From positions 275,002-339,001 of the forward strand of contig NZ_HE997181.1 in assembly GCF_000312425.1 (NCBI RefSeq): DNA of 64,000 nucleotides. Reading direction: 5' to 3'. A program made the translations under genes and the position numbers. Origin of the DNA: Reyranella massiliensis 521 (GTDB lineage Bacteria; Pseudomonadota; Alphaproteobacteria; Reyranellales; Reyranellaceae). The notes beneath the pieces were generated by a model. That model did no database searches, was not told the origin of the DNA, and was given only the letters and a program-made list of their open reading frames with translations. This document shows, one piece after another, positions 35,157 to 44,776 of this stretch (its first letter is position 1; each line of letters starts with the position of its first letter).

Positions 35157-35450
35157 ATGAAGGCGAGGAGGATTGTCGGCTGGAATTTGCGACGCTTGCG
35201 CGTTAGCAAGCTGCTGACGATTGAGGACCTTGCCGACGCAGCCGACAGCCATCCTGTTTACTTGGCACGCCTGGAACGTGGTGAGGTCAATGTGAGTGTT
35301 GACCGACTGGAACGGTTGTCTAAAGCATTGGGGATTCGATTGGCGGATTTAGTCGTAGAGCCAGCTCCAGGGGAGAAGCCACCAAGGCCACTACCGGCCG
35401 GTCGGCGACCCTCCAAAATTCGTTCAAAGAAGAAGCCCGCAGCCCGCTAG
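35157..35450 (+). CDS. XRE-family transcriptional regulator
   Basis: The product has 97 residues. A Cro/C1-type helix-turn-helix occupies residues 7-62 (NLRRLRVSKLLTIEDLADAADSHPVYLARLERGEVNVSVDRL, LSKALGIRLADLVV), followed by a Pro-, Arg- and Lys-rich tail ending KKKPAAR. It is divergent from the secreted-protein operon, with an AT-rich intergenic region of about 80 bases, which fits autoregulation and control of that operon. Confidence 0.8.
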   Translation: MKARRIVGWNLRRLRVSKLLTIEDLADAADSHPVYLARLERGEVNVSVDRLERLSKALGIRLADLVVEPAPGEKPPRPLPAGRRPSKIRSKKKPAAR

Positions 35451-35844
35451 ACAAGCCGGCTGGGACGGCATTGAGTTTAAGAAGGTAATAAGGGCCACGA
35501 GTGGCGCCACGCGCGATGCGCCGCCGGGCGCTCCGATTTGAAGTGATCTCGCTATTGAAGATGGCGGGTTGGTCTGTGATCGCTCTGGCCGTAGTCGGAG
35601 CCGCGATCGTTGCCGGTACTCCGTTATTGGAGTTACTGGCTTTCAACTGATCTGAACAGAGTGCCCTATGCCAGCTTCGTTCGATGCTGGACCGCTCGTC
35701 TTGAAGTGAAGCCTTGTGCGGGACGCCCGCTACGAACTAACGAGATGAAGATGTTGTCGCCGAATGAAGGTTTGATGTTGAGGAACAGGAGGGCGGCCAA
35801 CTAGGTCTGACCGATCGCTCTAGCTGGATCACTCTCATTTGCAT
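35451..35844. other. Spacer without a clear gene
   Basis: Only short, unsupported frames in either strand. Nothing recognised. Confidence 0.35.
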
Positions 35845-36159
35845 CTACTTGATCGCAAAGTGCTCAAGTCTCTTGCCACGTTTGAGCGCTGCAGTGAGCC
35901 ATCTCGGCTTGTGGCCGCGACCAGCCCATGTTTCAGATCGATTTCCAGGATTACGATAGAGTGGCGGAAGCTTGCGCCCTTTGAGAGCGTGCCCGCTCTT
36001 TGAGGCTCGATTGCCGGCCTTTGCTGTTGGCACGGATTTCGCGAGCGCATCGAGAATGAGCTTGCGCTCCACGGCGCTACGCAGCGCGATCTCGGCATTG
36101 ATCGATGCTCCAGTTCGGATCAACTCATCGAGTGTCATATTCTTGATCTTCTTCAACAC
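35845..36159 (-). CDS. H-NS-family DNA-binding protein
   Basis: The product has 104 residues. The N-terminal helical part (MTLDELIRTGASINAEIALR) is an oligomerisation-like coiled segment. The C-terminal YRNPGNRSETWAGRGHKPRWL is the H-NS DNA-binding motif (TWxGRGxxPxWL). Such proteins silence AT-rich foreign DNA, and island-borne copies regulate the island or its host. It lies next to the border integrase, on the same strand. Confidence 0.85.
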   Translation of the reverse strand: MLKKIKNMTLDELIRTGASINAEIALRSAVERKLILDALAKSVPTAKAGNRASKSGHALKGRKLPPLYRNPGNRSETWAGRGHKPRWLTAALKRGKRLEHFAIK

Positions 36160-36254
36160 AGCCTCACTTCAAAAGACAAAGACAATCCACGCACACGCTC
36201 TGTGCTTCGAAACGTCGTGGCAAGAATGTGCAAGCTAATTAGATTGTGATCCTG

Positions 36255-37823
36255 TCAGCTTTGCGCTGACTGTTTAGCCAACTCAATTGGAGGCGCAGCC
36301 GGCTTCGTCTGACGGTCGATGTGATGCTTGTTGGCGCTAAACCAGTCTAGCCAGCCAAATTTCTTGGCAGCACGCTTTACGTCGACAATATCGAGAGAAG
36401 ATGCCAGTTGATCGATAGTAGCCACATCAGCCTTGGTAAAGCGTCGATAGTCTTCATCCAAGTAGTACTCGACCCAGGCTCGCCGTTCATTCGGCTGTGC
36501 AGTGCACTGACGCTGCAACTCTGACCACAGCATGAAGGACGCGACGAACAGCGCCACTTGGGAAATGCTTCTCGGTCCGAGCTTCTTCCGCTTCTTGACG
36601 GGATCTTGAGCTCGCTGGGCATCGCCCACTTCGCCGGCTAGCCTTCGCGCTCTTTCCGGACTGATGCCATGTTTGCCATAGTACTGCTCAATCATCTGAA
36701 CGCTGGTGCCCATGTTCTGTGCCACTGAGTAGATGTCCGCACGCCCGAGCGATCGAACTGCGTAATAGTGACGGAGGCTGTAGAGCGTGTACTTCGCCCC
36801 TTCGTTGGTATGTGTGAGGCCCACGTATTTGAGGAACGTGTTGAACTGGTCGATGAGGGTGATGATCTTGCCGCCGTCCGGCATGACAAACAGCAAATCA
36901 TTCGGCTGAACGTCACCACGTCCGGCGATCATCGACTTTAGTATTGGTCCTAATTCAATATGCGGCTGAACAGTTCGAGTTCCTGTCTTGCCGCGGACGT
37001 ACAGCTGGATTGTTGCTCGGCCATCAATATCAGAGATCGCGTCTACATCTCGAATTCTAAGATTGTTCGCTTCGCCAGTACGAAGCCCGGCCATACCAAG
37101 CGCGTGGACGTAATCATGCAGGAGCTGGCGTGATGCTTTCCGATTCGGGTTATCAGTGGAGTCGACCCATCGGCGCAGTGCTGAGCGAAGTGTGCGGAAC
37201 TCGTTGGCTGTAAAGTGAGGTCGAATACGCTTGGTCTTTGGCGTGAATGTGAATGTAGGAAGTGGCTTGTTTCCTAAGTAGTTCCGGTCCTTCGCGTATT
37301 TGAGGACCATCTTTATGAGCATCAGTTCCCACTGCAGCGTCTTATCCGTGGGATTGAGTTTGGCGTTCGGATGGATGTCTTTTTTCTTGTGGTAGTAGAC
37401 TTTCCGCCACGGGATATAGTCGCGCAGTGCTTTGTCGTCGACCGCCTCAACGGACTTCTTGCCAGCATACTCGTGCCAAAACTTCGATACGCGCTTGATC
37501 TGTCGAACCATGAAATGGCTCGTGTGCTTAATGCTTGAGCCACGTTTCGCGGCTTTGCCAATTTTGTGGTCGTTCTCTCGATAGGTTTCGTATTCTTCGA
37601 GCACACTGCTAAGCGATCTCGATTGAACGGGGAGACCTTCTTCAAGTTTGTGCTCAGTGCGATGGAACAGTTTGGTGGCCGCCCGAGTGGCCTCGGCTTC
37701 GTTGGCTGTCTTCAAGCTTTTCCATAGATATCGTCGATTGCCGATAGCGATGCGCGCTTGCCAGATGCCGTTGCGGCGAAACAGCACCAGCTTTCCGCCT
37801 TCTAGGCGAATCTCATCGTCCAT
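36255..37823 (-). CDS. Island-border tyrosine integrase
   Basis: The 522-residue product has an N-terminal arm-binding-like region, then a core-binding part and a catalytic domain with Arg in GMAGLRTGEANNL, Lys in VRGKTGT, YSLRHYYAV (box II with Tyr in place of His), NMGTSVQMIEQYYGK with the catalytic Tyr, and a 120-residue C-terminal extension. Such Y-S-L-R-H variants are common among integrases. It lies at the island end nearest secA, with arm-type repeats in the 355 bases between, so it is the likely enzyme for the whole island or its right half. Confidence 0.88.
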   Translation of the reverse strand: MDDEIRLEGGKLVLFRRNGIWQARIAIGNRRYLWKSLKTANEAEATRAATKLFHRTEHKLEEGLPVQSRSLSSVLEEYETYRENDHKIGKAAKRGSSIKHTSHFMVRQIKRVSKFWHEYAGKKSVEAVDDKALRDYIPWRKVYYHKKKDIHPNAKLNPTDKTLQWELMLIKMVLKYAKDRNYLGNKPLPTFTFTPKTKRIRPHFTANEFRTLRSALRRWVDSTDNPNRKASRQLLHDYVHALGMAGLRTGEANNLRIRDVDAISDIDGRATIQLYVRGKTGTRTVQPHIELGPILKSMIAGRGDVQPNDLLFVMPDGGKIITLIDQFNTFLKYVGLTHTNEGAKYTLYSLRHYYAVRSLGRADIYSVAQNMGTSVQMIEQYYGKHGISPERARRLAGEVGDAQRAQDPVKKRKKLGPRSISQVALFVASFMLWSELQRQCTAQPNERRAWVEYYLDEDYRRFTKADVATIDQLASSLDIVDVKRAAKKFGWLDWFSANKHHIDRQTKPAAPPIELAKQSAQS

Positions 37824-37894
37824 TTAGAAAGTCCCAGGTGGCAATGGCACGCCCATATCGTGGGTGGGTGTGGGGCGGCCATTGCCTTAGTGAT

Positions 37895-37916
37895 ATCCGG
37901 TGGGGTGCTACCGGAT
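37895..37916. promoter_or_regulatory. Inverted repeat upstream of the integrase
   Basis: ATCCGGT and ACCGGAT are perfect 7-base arms around 8 bases, 72 bases upstream of the integrase start. This could be an operator controlling integrase expression. Confidence 0.4.
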
Positions 37917-38073
37917 TTGCAGCTGTCCTAGGGAACGACAGCGCCATCACCCTATTGGCCAAACAAATTGCACTCCATTCCAAACGTCACCGAAATGGAT
38001 GCAATCTCTGCGCATTGATAGCGCCAGCCCATCAAAAGCCGCGAAGCGAAGTATCGCGACGTTCAAAAGTTTT

Positions 38074-38145
38074 TGCCTAACATTTGCCTAGCAAACAAAC
38101 ACTTATCGCTAGTGCATAACAAGTGCCTAACAAAAATTGTTAGGT
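38074..38145. repeat. Phased direct repeats, candidate integrase arm sites
   Basis: TGCCTAACA (38074), TGCCTAGCA (38085), TGCATAACA (38113) and TGCCTAACA (38124) form two pairs, each spaced exactly 11 bases, 39 bases apart. An inverted TGTTAGG lies at 38139-38145. One helical turn spacing and the position between the integrase and secA suit integrase arm-type binding. Confidence 0.6.
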
Positions 38146-38148
38146 TTT
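38126..38148 (+). terminator. Possible terminator hairpin
   Basis: CCTAACAA and TTGTTAGG pair over 8 bases around AAA and are followed by TTTT on the plus strand. It overlaps the last arm-like repeat, so it may be a recombination feature and not a terminator. Confidence 0.4.
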
Positions 38149-38179
38149 AGATCGTTAAGTTATTGAAAAATAACGATCT
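38149..38179 (-). terminator. Hairpin at the end of secA
   Basis: AGATCGTTA and TAACGATCT are perfect 9-base arms around a 13-base AT-rich loop, touching the secA stop. It is likely the secA terminator, and is also a candidate for the insertion point of the island. Confidence 0.45.
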
Positions 38180-40944
38180 TATACTCGTCCATGACAGTGC
38201 TTGAACTTCTTGCCCGACCCGCAAGGGCAGGCGGCATTGCGCGAGACCTTGCCCCAGGTCGAGGGATCGTTGGGGTCGGCCGGTCCCTTGGCCACCTGGC
38301 GGGGCCGCTGCAACGTCGCCACGCCGCCGCCGTCCGGATCGGCCGGGTCGTAGGCGGGGTCGTCGCTCATCGAGGACGCGAGCGCAGGGTCCTCGTGAAC
38401 CTCGTGCATCTGCGTCGGCATTTCCGGCATCGGCGGCGGTTCCATGCGGATCTGCAGGGTCGCCAGCAGCGTCACCACCTGCTCGCGCAGCCCGGTCAGC
38501 AAATCTTCGAAGAGATTGAAGGCCTCCCGCTTGTACTCGTTCAGCGGATCCTTCTGGCCGTAGGCGCGGAGACCAATGCCTTGGCGCAGATGGTCGAGGT
38601 GCAGCAGGTGCTCCTTCCAGTTCTGGTCGAAGATCTGCATCAGCACGCTCTTCTCGACCTGACGCCAGACATCGGGGCCGTACTGCGCAGCCTTCTGGGC
38701 GAAGACGCGGTCGACCGCCTCGTTGAGGCGCGACTTGATCTCCTCGTCGGCGATGCCTTCTTCCTTGGCCCATTCGTCGACCGGCAGGTCGAGGCCGAAG
38801 ATGCGCTTCACCTCTTCCTTGAGCTCGGGGATCTTCCACTGCTCGGCATAGACGTCTTCGGGGACGGTCCGCTTCACCACCGCGTCGACCACGTCGCGGC
38901 GCATGCCGGCGATGGTTTCCGAGACATCCTCGGTGGCCATCAGCTCGATACGCTCGCGGTAGATCTCCTGGCGCTGGGCGTTCATCACGTCGTCGAAGCG
39001 CAGCAGGTTCTTGCGGATCTCGAAGTTGCGGGCTTCGACCTTGCCCTGCGCCGTCTCGAGCGCCTTGTTGAGCCAGCGATGGGTCAGCGCCTCATCGTCG
39101 GCCATGCCCTTCTTCTGGACCCAGTCGAGCACCTTGTTGTTGCCGAAGATGCGCATCAGGTCGTCTTCCAGGGACAGGAAGAACTTCGAGGCGCCTGGAT
39201 CGCCCTGGCGGCCGGAACGGCCACGGAGCTGGTTGTCGATGCGGCGGCTCTCGTGCCGCTCGGTGCCGACGACGTAGAGACCGCCGGCGGCGCGTACCAA
39301 CTCGCGGTCGCGCTCGACCTGGGCTTTGAGCTCCTGGGTGATGCGTTCGAGTTCGATCTTGCGCTGCGCCTCGTCCGCGATCCTGGTCACGAGTTCGGCT
39401 TCGGCCTGGGCCACCAGCATGTCGAGGTTGCCGCCGAGCTGAATGTCGGTGCCGCGGCCGGCCATGTTGGTCGCGATGGTGACGGAGCCCGGGCGGCCTG
39501 CCTGGGCAACAATCTGGGCTTCCTGATCGTGGAAGCGGGCGTTCAGCACGTTGTGCGCGATGCCCGCCTTCTTGAGGGCGGCGGAGAGTTCCTCGGACTT
39601 CTCGATCGACACCGTGCCCACCAGCATCGGCTGCTGGCGCGCGCGGCACTCCTCGATCAGCTTCACGATGGCGCGCGTCTTGTCACCCAGGGTCCGGTAG
39701 ATCTCGTCGTCGGCATCCTTGCGGGCGACCGGCACGTTGGTCGGGATCTCGACCACTTCGAGCTTGTAGATCTCGGCGAACTCGGAGGCTTCCGTCAGCG
39801 CCGTGCCGGTCATGCCGGCGAGCTTCGGGTACATGCGGAAGAGGTTCTGGAAGGTGATCGAGGCCAGCGTCTGGTTCTCGCGCTGGATCTCGACCTGTTC
39901 CTTGGCTTCGAGCGCCTGGTGCAGGCCCTCGGAGTAGCGGCGGCCGGCCATCATGCGGCCGGTGAACTCGTCGATGATGACGACCTGGCCGTCCTTGACG
40001 ATGTAATCGACGTCCCGCGAGAACAGCTTGTGGGCGCGGAGTGCCTGCGTCACATGATGCAGCACCGAAACCATGTTTGGCGCGTAGAGGCTGATGCCCT
40101 CGGGCAGCAGGCCGTCGCTGCGCAGGATATCTTCGACCGCCTCGACGCCGGCATCGGTCAGCACGACGGTGCGGTTCTTCTCGTCCTTCTCGAAATGCTC
40201 GGCCTTGAGGCGCGGGATCACCGTGTCGGCACGGCGATAGAGCTCCGAGGAATCCTCGGCCGGGCCCGAGATGATCAGGGGCGTGCGCGCCTCGTCGATC
40301 AAGATCGAATCGACTTCGTCGACGATCGCGTAGTTGAAGGGCCGCTGGACCATGGCGTCCTGGCGGTACTTCATGTTGTCGCGCAGATAGTCGAAGCCGA
40401 TCTCGTTGTTCGTGCCGTACGTGACGTCGCAGGCATAGGCGGCCTTGCGTTGCTCGTCGTCCAGTTCGTGCACGATCACGCCGACGGTCAGGCCGAGGAA
40501 ACGGTAGACCCGGCCCATCCACTCGGAGTCGCGGCGGGCGAGGTAGTCGTTCACGGTCACGACATGCACGCCCTTGCCTTCGAGGGCGTTGAGGTAGACC
40601 GGCAGGGTTGCCACCAGCGTCTTACCTTCGCCGGTCTTCATCTCGGCGATCTTGCCGCCGTGCAGGACCATGCCGCCCTTGAGCTGGACGTCGAAGTGGC
40701 GTTGGCCGAGCGTCCGCTTGGCCGCCTCGCGTACGGTGGCGAAGGCTTCGACGAGGATGTCGTCGAGCGTTTCGCCCTTGGCGAGGCGTTCGCGGAACTC
40801 GACGGTCTTGGCGCGCAAGGCGTCGTCGGAAAGCTTGGAGAACTCCGGTTCAAGCGCGTTGATTTTCGCCACAGGCTTGTCGAAGCCTTTGACGATGCGG
40901 TCATTGGCTGTCCCGAAGAGGCTCCGGGCGAGCGCCCCCAGCAT
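38179..40944 (-). CDS. secA: Preprotein translocase ATPase SecA
   Basis: SecA is the ATPase motor of Sec export, binding SecYEG at the inner membrane. The 921-residue protein is of normal length. MKTGEGKT near residue 108 is the Walker [20 protein letters not shown] the DEVD box, [14 protein letters not shown] and [13 protein letters not shown] the second-domain motifs. The C-terminus ends in the zinc-binding [14 protein letters not shown], preceded by an acidic linker. All appear intact. The start ATG 40944 is in a divergent arrangement with the parvulin gene. It marks the edge of the conserved chromosome. Confidence 0.97.
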   Translation of the reverse strand: MLGALARSLFGTANDRIVKGFDKPVAKINALEPEFSKLSDDALRAKTVEFRERLAKGETLDDILVEAFATVREAAKRTLGQRHFDVQLKGGMVLHGGKIAEMKTGEGKTLVATLPVYLNALEGKGVHVVTVNDYLARRDSEWMGRVYRFLGLTVGVIVHELDDEQRKAAYACDVTYGTNNEIGFDYLRDNMKYRQDAMVQRPFNYAIVDEVDSILIDEARTPLIISGPAEDSSELYRRADTVIPRLKAEHFEKDEKNRTVVLTDAGVEAVEDILRSDGLLPEGISLYAPNMVSVLHHVTQALRAHKLFSRDVDYIVKDGQVVIIDEFTGRMMAGRRYSEGLHQALEAKEQVEIQRENQTLASITFQNLFRMYPKLAGMTGTALTEASEFAEIYKLEVVEIPTNVPVARKDADDEIYRTLGDKTRAIVKLIEECRARQQPMLVGTVSIEKSEELSAALKKAGIAHNVLNARFHDQEAQIVAQAGRPGSVTIATNMAGRGTDIQLGGNLDMLVAQAEAELVTRIADEAQRKIELERITQELKAQVERDRELVRAAGGLYVVGTERHESRRIDNQLRGRSGRQGDPGASKFFLSLEDDLMRIFGNNKVLDWVQKKGMADDEALTHRWLNKALETAQGKVEARNFEIRKNLLRFDDVMNAQRQEIYRERIELMATEDVSETIAGMRRDVVDAVVKRTVPEDVYAEQWKIPELKEEVKRIFGLDLPVDEWAKEEGIADEEIKSRLNEAVDRVFAQKAAQYGPDVWRQVEKSVLMQIFDQNWKEHLLHLDHLRQGIGLRAYGQKDPLNEYKREAFNLFEDLLTGLREQVVTLLATLQIRMEPPPMPEMPTQMHEVHEDPALASSMSDDPAYDPADPDGGGVATLQRPRQVAKGPADPNDPSTWGKVSRNAACPCGSGKKFKHCHGRV

Positions 40945-41223
40945 GAAAACCTCGATATTCTAATGACTTAGGCGGGCCTGCGGCCCGCCATCCCAACCAG
41001 AGATAGAGAGCGGCCCGGGGAGTGTCAACGTAAGGTGCCGTGACACCGCTCGCCGTAGCAAGGACTGGACCGCCATCGCCCTGCCGTCGACGCCATGCTC
41101 ACGAAAAAGTGCCGCAATTCACCGCCATCAGCCATGACAACGGGGAGGCGGCGCTTGCTTGGTCCGACAGGGCCTGTGTAAACGGTTTGCGCCTTCCGCC
41201 ACGAGTTGTCTTCGGAGCCTGCC
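40945..41223. other. Divergent promoter region of secA and the parvulin gene
   Basis: These 279 bases between divergent genes must hold both promoters. No strong consensus box or operator is evident by eye, and the open frames crossing it are shadows. Confidence 0.4.
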
Positions 41224-42183
41224 ATGAGCCATCGTTTGCGCCCCCTGCGCCTCTTCCTCCTGAGCGGCGCGGCCGCCGCAATCGCAGGCTCGGCTTTCGC
41301 CCAGCAGCCTGCCAAGCCGCCGGCAAAGGCGCCAGCGCAGGCCCAGCCGCTCAAGGATCCGATCGTCGCCACGGTCAACGGTCAGCCCGTTCGCCTTTCC
41401 GACCTCGAAGTCGCCCAGCAGTCGCTGCCGCAGCAGTATCGCAGCATGCCCCTGCAGGCGGTGTTCCCGGCGCTGCTGGAGCGCATCATCGACAGCAAGC
41501 TGGTCGTCCAGGAAGGCAAGAAGAGCAAGGCCAACGAGGATCCGGCGTTCAAGAAGCGCATGGCCTTCGTCGAGGAGCAGGTGCTGCAGGATTTCTGGAT
41601 CCAGCGCGAGATCGCCAAGATGGTGACGGCCGAGAAGATCCAGCAGCGCTACCAGGAGCGGCTGAAGTCGCTGCCGGCCGAGGAGGAGGTGCACGCGCGC
41701 CACATCCTGGTGTCGACCGAGGACGAGGCAAAGGCGCTGATCGCCGAACTGAAGAAGGGGGCGGCCTTCGACAAACTCGCCAAGGAGAAGTCGACCGACA
41801 AGGCTTCGGGCGCCGAAGGCGGCGATCTCGGCTGGTTCAAGAAGTCGGACATGGTGAAGGAATTCGCCGACGCGGCTTTTGGTCTCAAGAAGGGCGAGCT
41901 CAGCGAAACGCCGATCAAGACGCAGTTCGGCTTCCACATCATCCAGATCGACGATCGCCGTACGGCGCCGCCGCCGGCACTCGAGGAGCTTTCCGACCAG
42001 ATCCGCGAGGAGTTGGCGCGCGAGGCCGTCACGGCCCAGCTCGACAAGCTGCGGGCCGGCGCCAAGATCGAGAAATTCAACATGGACGGCAGCAAGGCCG
42101 AGGCGGCTCCCGCCGCCCCCGCCAAGCCCGCCGCGCCGGCAGCAACCCCTGCCAAGCCGGCGGCTCCGGCGGCCCCCAAGTAA
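41224..42183 (+). CDS. Parvulin-type peptidyl-prolyl isomerase, exported
   Basis: The 319-residue product starts MSHRLRPLRLFLLSGAAAAIAGSAFAQ, a signal peptide; an earlier in-frame start six codons up is less likely. A SurA/PrsA-like N-domain (IVATVNGQPVRLSDLEVAQQ) precedes the rotamase domain, HARHILVSTEDEAKALIAEL to GGDLGWFKKSDMVKEF and FGFHIIQIDDRR. The C-terminus is an Ala/Pro-rich tail. It should help fold exported proteins in the periplasm. Its place beside secA, divergently, fits the role. Confidence 0.9.
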   Translation: MSHRLRPLRLFLLSGAAAAIAGSAFAQQPAKPPAKAPAQAQPLKDPIVATVNGQPVRLSDLEVAQQSLPQQYRSMPLQAVFPALLERIIDSKLVVQEGKKSKANEDPAFKKRMAFVEEQVLQDFWIQREIAKMVTAEKIQQRYQERLKSLPAEEEVHARHILVSTEDEAKALIAELKKGAAFDKLAKEKSTDKASGAEGGDLGWFKKSDMVKEFADAAFGLKKGELSETPIKTQFGFHIIQIDDRRTAPPPALEELSDQIREELAREAVTAQLDKLRAGAKIEKFNMDGSKAEAAPAAPAKPAAPAATPAKPAAPAAPK

Positions 42184-42261
42184 ACCTCACGTTTTCGGGC
42201 GTTTCTGGTGTAGGCTCCGCCGTCCGGCGGCCGCCCCTGCGGCCGTCACAAGGGGAGTTCC

Positions 42262-43500
42262 ATGGCTGCCACGCACGCCCAATCACCGCTTGCGCCGAAG
42301 ACGACGCCAACCTTGCCGCGCATTGCGGGTGTGAAGCTCGGCGCGGCAAGTTCGGGGGTGCGCTACAAGGACCGCGATGACGTCATGCTGGCGGTGGTGC
42401 CGGCGGGCGCCACGATCGCGGGCGTCCTGACCAAATCCAAGACCTGCTCGGCCCCGGTCGACTGGTGCCGCAAGAACCTGGCGCGCGGCAAGGTGCGCGC
42501 CATCGTCGTCAATGCCGGCAATGCCAATGCCTTCACCGGCAAGGCCGGCGACAAGGCCGTCGAAGAGAGCACCCGCGCCATCGCCCAGGCGCTGGGCTGT
42601 CCGCGGAACGAGGTCTTCATGGCCTCGACCGGCGTGATCGGGCAGCCGCTCGACTGGGAAAAGATTGCCGCCGTCGTACCGGCGCTCGTCAAGTCGGGCC
42701 GCGAGGATGGCTGGGCGGCCGCCGCAGCCGCCATCATGACCACCGACACTTTCCCCAAGCTCGCGACGCGCCAGGCCAAGATCGGCGAGCGGACCGTGAC
42801 CATCAACGGCTTCCTGAAGGGCTCGGGCATGATCGCGCCCGACATGGCCACGATGCTTGGTTTCGCCTTTACCGACGCCAAGATTCCCGGCCCCGTGCTG
42901 CAGAAGCTGCTGGCCGATGCGACCGACAAATCCCTGAACTGCGTGACCGTCGATGGCGACACCTCGACCAGCGATACACTCCTGCTGGTGGCAACGGGGG
43001 CGGCCCGCCATGCGCCGATCGAGGAGGCCGACGATCCGGTCCTGGTCGATTTCAAGCGTGCGCTCGACGAGGTGATGATCGAGCTGGCGCAGCTTCTGGC
43101 GCGCGACGGCGAGGGTGCCACAAAGTTCGTGACCATCAATGTCGGCGGTGCCTCCTCGAACGGTGCCGCGCGCAAGATCGGGCTGGCCGTAGCCAACTCG
43201 CCGCTGGTCAAGACCGCGATCGCCGGCGAGGACGCCAACTGGGGCCGCATCGTCATGGCGGTCGGCAAGTCGGGCGAGCGGGCTGATCGCGACAAGCTGC
43301 GGATTTCGATCGGGGGCGTCCGTATCACCGACGGCGGCCAAGTCGTGCCGAACTACGACGAAGAGCCGGTCGTCCGGCATATCAAGGGCCAGGACGTGGT
43401 GATCGACATCGACCTCGGCATCGGTCGCGGCCGGGCCACCGTCTGGACCTGCGATCTGACGCACGGCTACATCGATATCAACGGCAGTTACCGCTCTTGA
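42262..43500 (+). CDS. argJ: Bifunctional ornithine acetyltransferase / N-acetylglutamate synthase
   Basis: ArgJ transfers the acetyl group from N-acetylornithine to glutamate and, in bifunctional forms, also makes N-acetylglutamate from acetyl-CoA (arginine biosynthesis). The product is 412 residues. The autocleavage site is in GMIAPDMATMLGF, where the Thr becomes the nucleophile of the beta chain; AGNANAFTG and DGDTSTSDT are also typical. AAGGGGAGTTCC precedes ATG 42262. The stop overlaps the TTG start of mutT. Confidence 0.95.
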   Translation: MAATHAQSPLAPKTTPTLPRIAGVKLGAASSGVRYKDRDDVMLAVVPAGATIAGVLTKSKTCSAPVDWCRKNLARGKVRAIVVNAGNANAFTGKAGDKAVEESTRAIAQALGCPRNEVFMASTGVIGQPLDWEKIAAVVPALVKSGREDGWAAAAAAIMTTDTFPKLATRQAKIGERTVTINGFLKGSGMIAPDMATMLGFAFTDAKIPGPVLQKLLADATDKSLNCVTVDGDTSTSDTLLLVATGAARHAPIEEADDPVLVDFKRALDEVMIELAQLLARDGEGATKFVTINVGGASSNGAARKIGLAVANSPLVKTAIAGEDANWGRIVMAVGKSGERADRDKLRISIGGVRITDGGQVVPNYDEEPVVRHIKGQDVVIDIDLGIGRGRATVWTCDLTHGYIDINGSYRS

Positions 43501-43949
43501 GCCAGACGTTCGACGAGGACTGCCCCGGCGGTACCCCGCCGCTGGGCGACCGGCCGCTTGTGCTGGTGGCGGCGGTTGCGCTGGTCGACGTCGACAGCCG
43601 GGTGCTGATTGCTCAGCGGCCGCCTGGCAAGTCGATGGCCGGCCTTTGGGAGTTTCCGGGCGGCAAGGTCGATCCGGGCGAGACGCCCGAGCAGGCGCTG
43701 GTGCGGGAACTGCACGAGGAACTCGGCATCGAGACCGCGACAAGCTGCCTCGCACCCATCGCCTTCGCCAGCCATGGCTATGAGAAGTTCCACCTGCTGA
43801 TGCCGGTCTTTGCCTGCCGCAAGTGGAGCGGCACGCCCAGGCCACGCGAGGGCCAGGTTTTGAAGTGGGTGCCGCCGGTCGAACTCGCGCGCTATCCCAT
43901 GCCCCCGGCCGACCTGCCTCTGGTCGGCCTGTTGCGCGACCTTCTCTAG
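43497..43949 (+). CDS. mutT: 8-oxo-dGTP diphosphatase MutT
   Basis: The 150-residue Nudix hydrolase removes oxidised guanine nucleotides. The Nudix box GGKVDPGETPEQALVRELHEELGI (residues about 62-85) is complete. The start is TTG at 43497 overlapping the argJ stop (TTGA), so it is coupled to argJ. The argJ-mutT pair is a common order in alphaproteobacteria. The stop overlaps the convergent membrane-protein stop by four bases. Confidence 0.9.
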   Translation: MSQTFDEDCPGGTPPLGDRPLVLVAAVALVDVDSRVLIAQRPPGKSMAGLWEFPGGKVDPGETPEQALVRELHEELGIETATSCLAPIAFASHGYEKFHLLMPVFACRKWSGTPRPREGQVLKWVPPVELARYPMPPADLPLVGLLRDLL

Positions 43950-44773
43950 CCGCGCTCCGAGACGGTCGACGGCAGGCTCACCCCTTCGCGCCAGCCGGTC
44001 AGGCTGCGGAAGATGATGGCTTGGGCCGTCGCCAGCACGCCGTTGCCGGCATACGAGACCAGAAGCGCAAAGGTCCAGGTCACGACATAGGAGGCGAAGT
44101 CGGCTCCCAGCACGCCGCGCATGAAGCCCAGCAGCAGGAGGACCGAGGCCGCCGTCACCATGGTGCCGGCAAAGGAAATCAAGAACAACGAACCGACGAT
44201 GACCCAGCCATTGCCGCGGCTGAGCGCCCAGGACTGAACGGGCGAACCCTGCTCGTCGACCGAGGTCGCTGCGAGACCGAAGCTGACGCGCAGGGCAATC
44301 AAGGCCGACACGATGAAGGCCGAAGCCAGCGGCGCCAGCAGCGTCTGCTTGGCCGCGGCCTCGGGATCGGGCGGCACACCGGCGGTAAAAGCCGCAGGGT
44401 CGATCTCGCCCATCGTCAGGATGAAGGCGCAGAGCAGCAGGAAGGTGACGCCGGCGATCTTGACCAGGTGAACGAGGAAGGCCGTCTCGCGCGCCGACCA
44501 GCCGAGCCCCGGCAGCCGGTCCAGCCGATGCGGGCCGAGCAGCACTACTCGCTGCCAGGCGACCATGAACATGACCATCGGCACGACGTCGATCAGCTTT
44601 TCGGCCAGCACGGGGATCAGCGATTCGCGCGGCATCTGCGAGCCGATGAGGCGGATCACCAGGGACAGAATCCAGGGAATCGTCACGATATGAAAGAAGA
44701 GGCGGATGTTGCCGAAGAAGAAACCGAAGCTCTCGGTGAGCACTTCGCTGAACCGCAATTTCACAGATGGCAC
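43946..44773 (-). CDS. Multi-pass membrane protein of unknown function
   Basis: The 275-residue product has about six hydrophobic helices (FGFFFGNIRLFFHIVTIPWIL, AGVTFLLLCAFILTM, FIVSALIALRVSFGLAA, GWVIVGSLFLISFAG, and two more). No catalytic motif. The conserved loop VDEQGSPVQSWALSRGNGWVI resembles the pattern seen in small integral membrane proteins next to NDUFAF5-like methyltransferases. It follows that gene by three bases and is probably cotranscribed. Confidence 0.8.
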   Translation of the reverse strand: MPSVKLRFSEVLTESFGFFFGNIRLFFHIVTIPWILSLVIRLIGSQMPRESLIPVLAEKLIDVVPMVMFMVAWQRVVLLGPHRLDRLPGLGWSARETAFLVHLVKIAGVTFLLLCAFILTMGEIDPAAFTAGVPPDPEAAAKQTLLAPLASAFIVSALIALRVSFGLAATSVDEQGSPVQSWALSRGNGWVIVGSLFLISFAGTMVTAASVLLLLGFMRGVLGADFASYVVTWTFALLVSYAGNGVLATAQAIIFRSLTGWREGVSLPSTVSERG

Positions 44774-44776
44774 GAT

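Noticed and set aside
38191..40971. A 926-codon plus-strand open frame opposite secA
   Set aside because: It is the antisense shadow of the secA gene in GC-rich DNA; it has no ribosome site and its protein is a Leu/Val/Asp/His-rich artefact.
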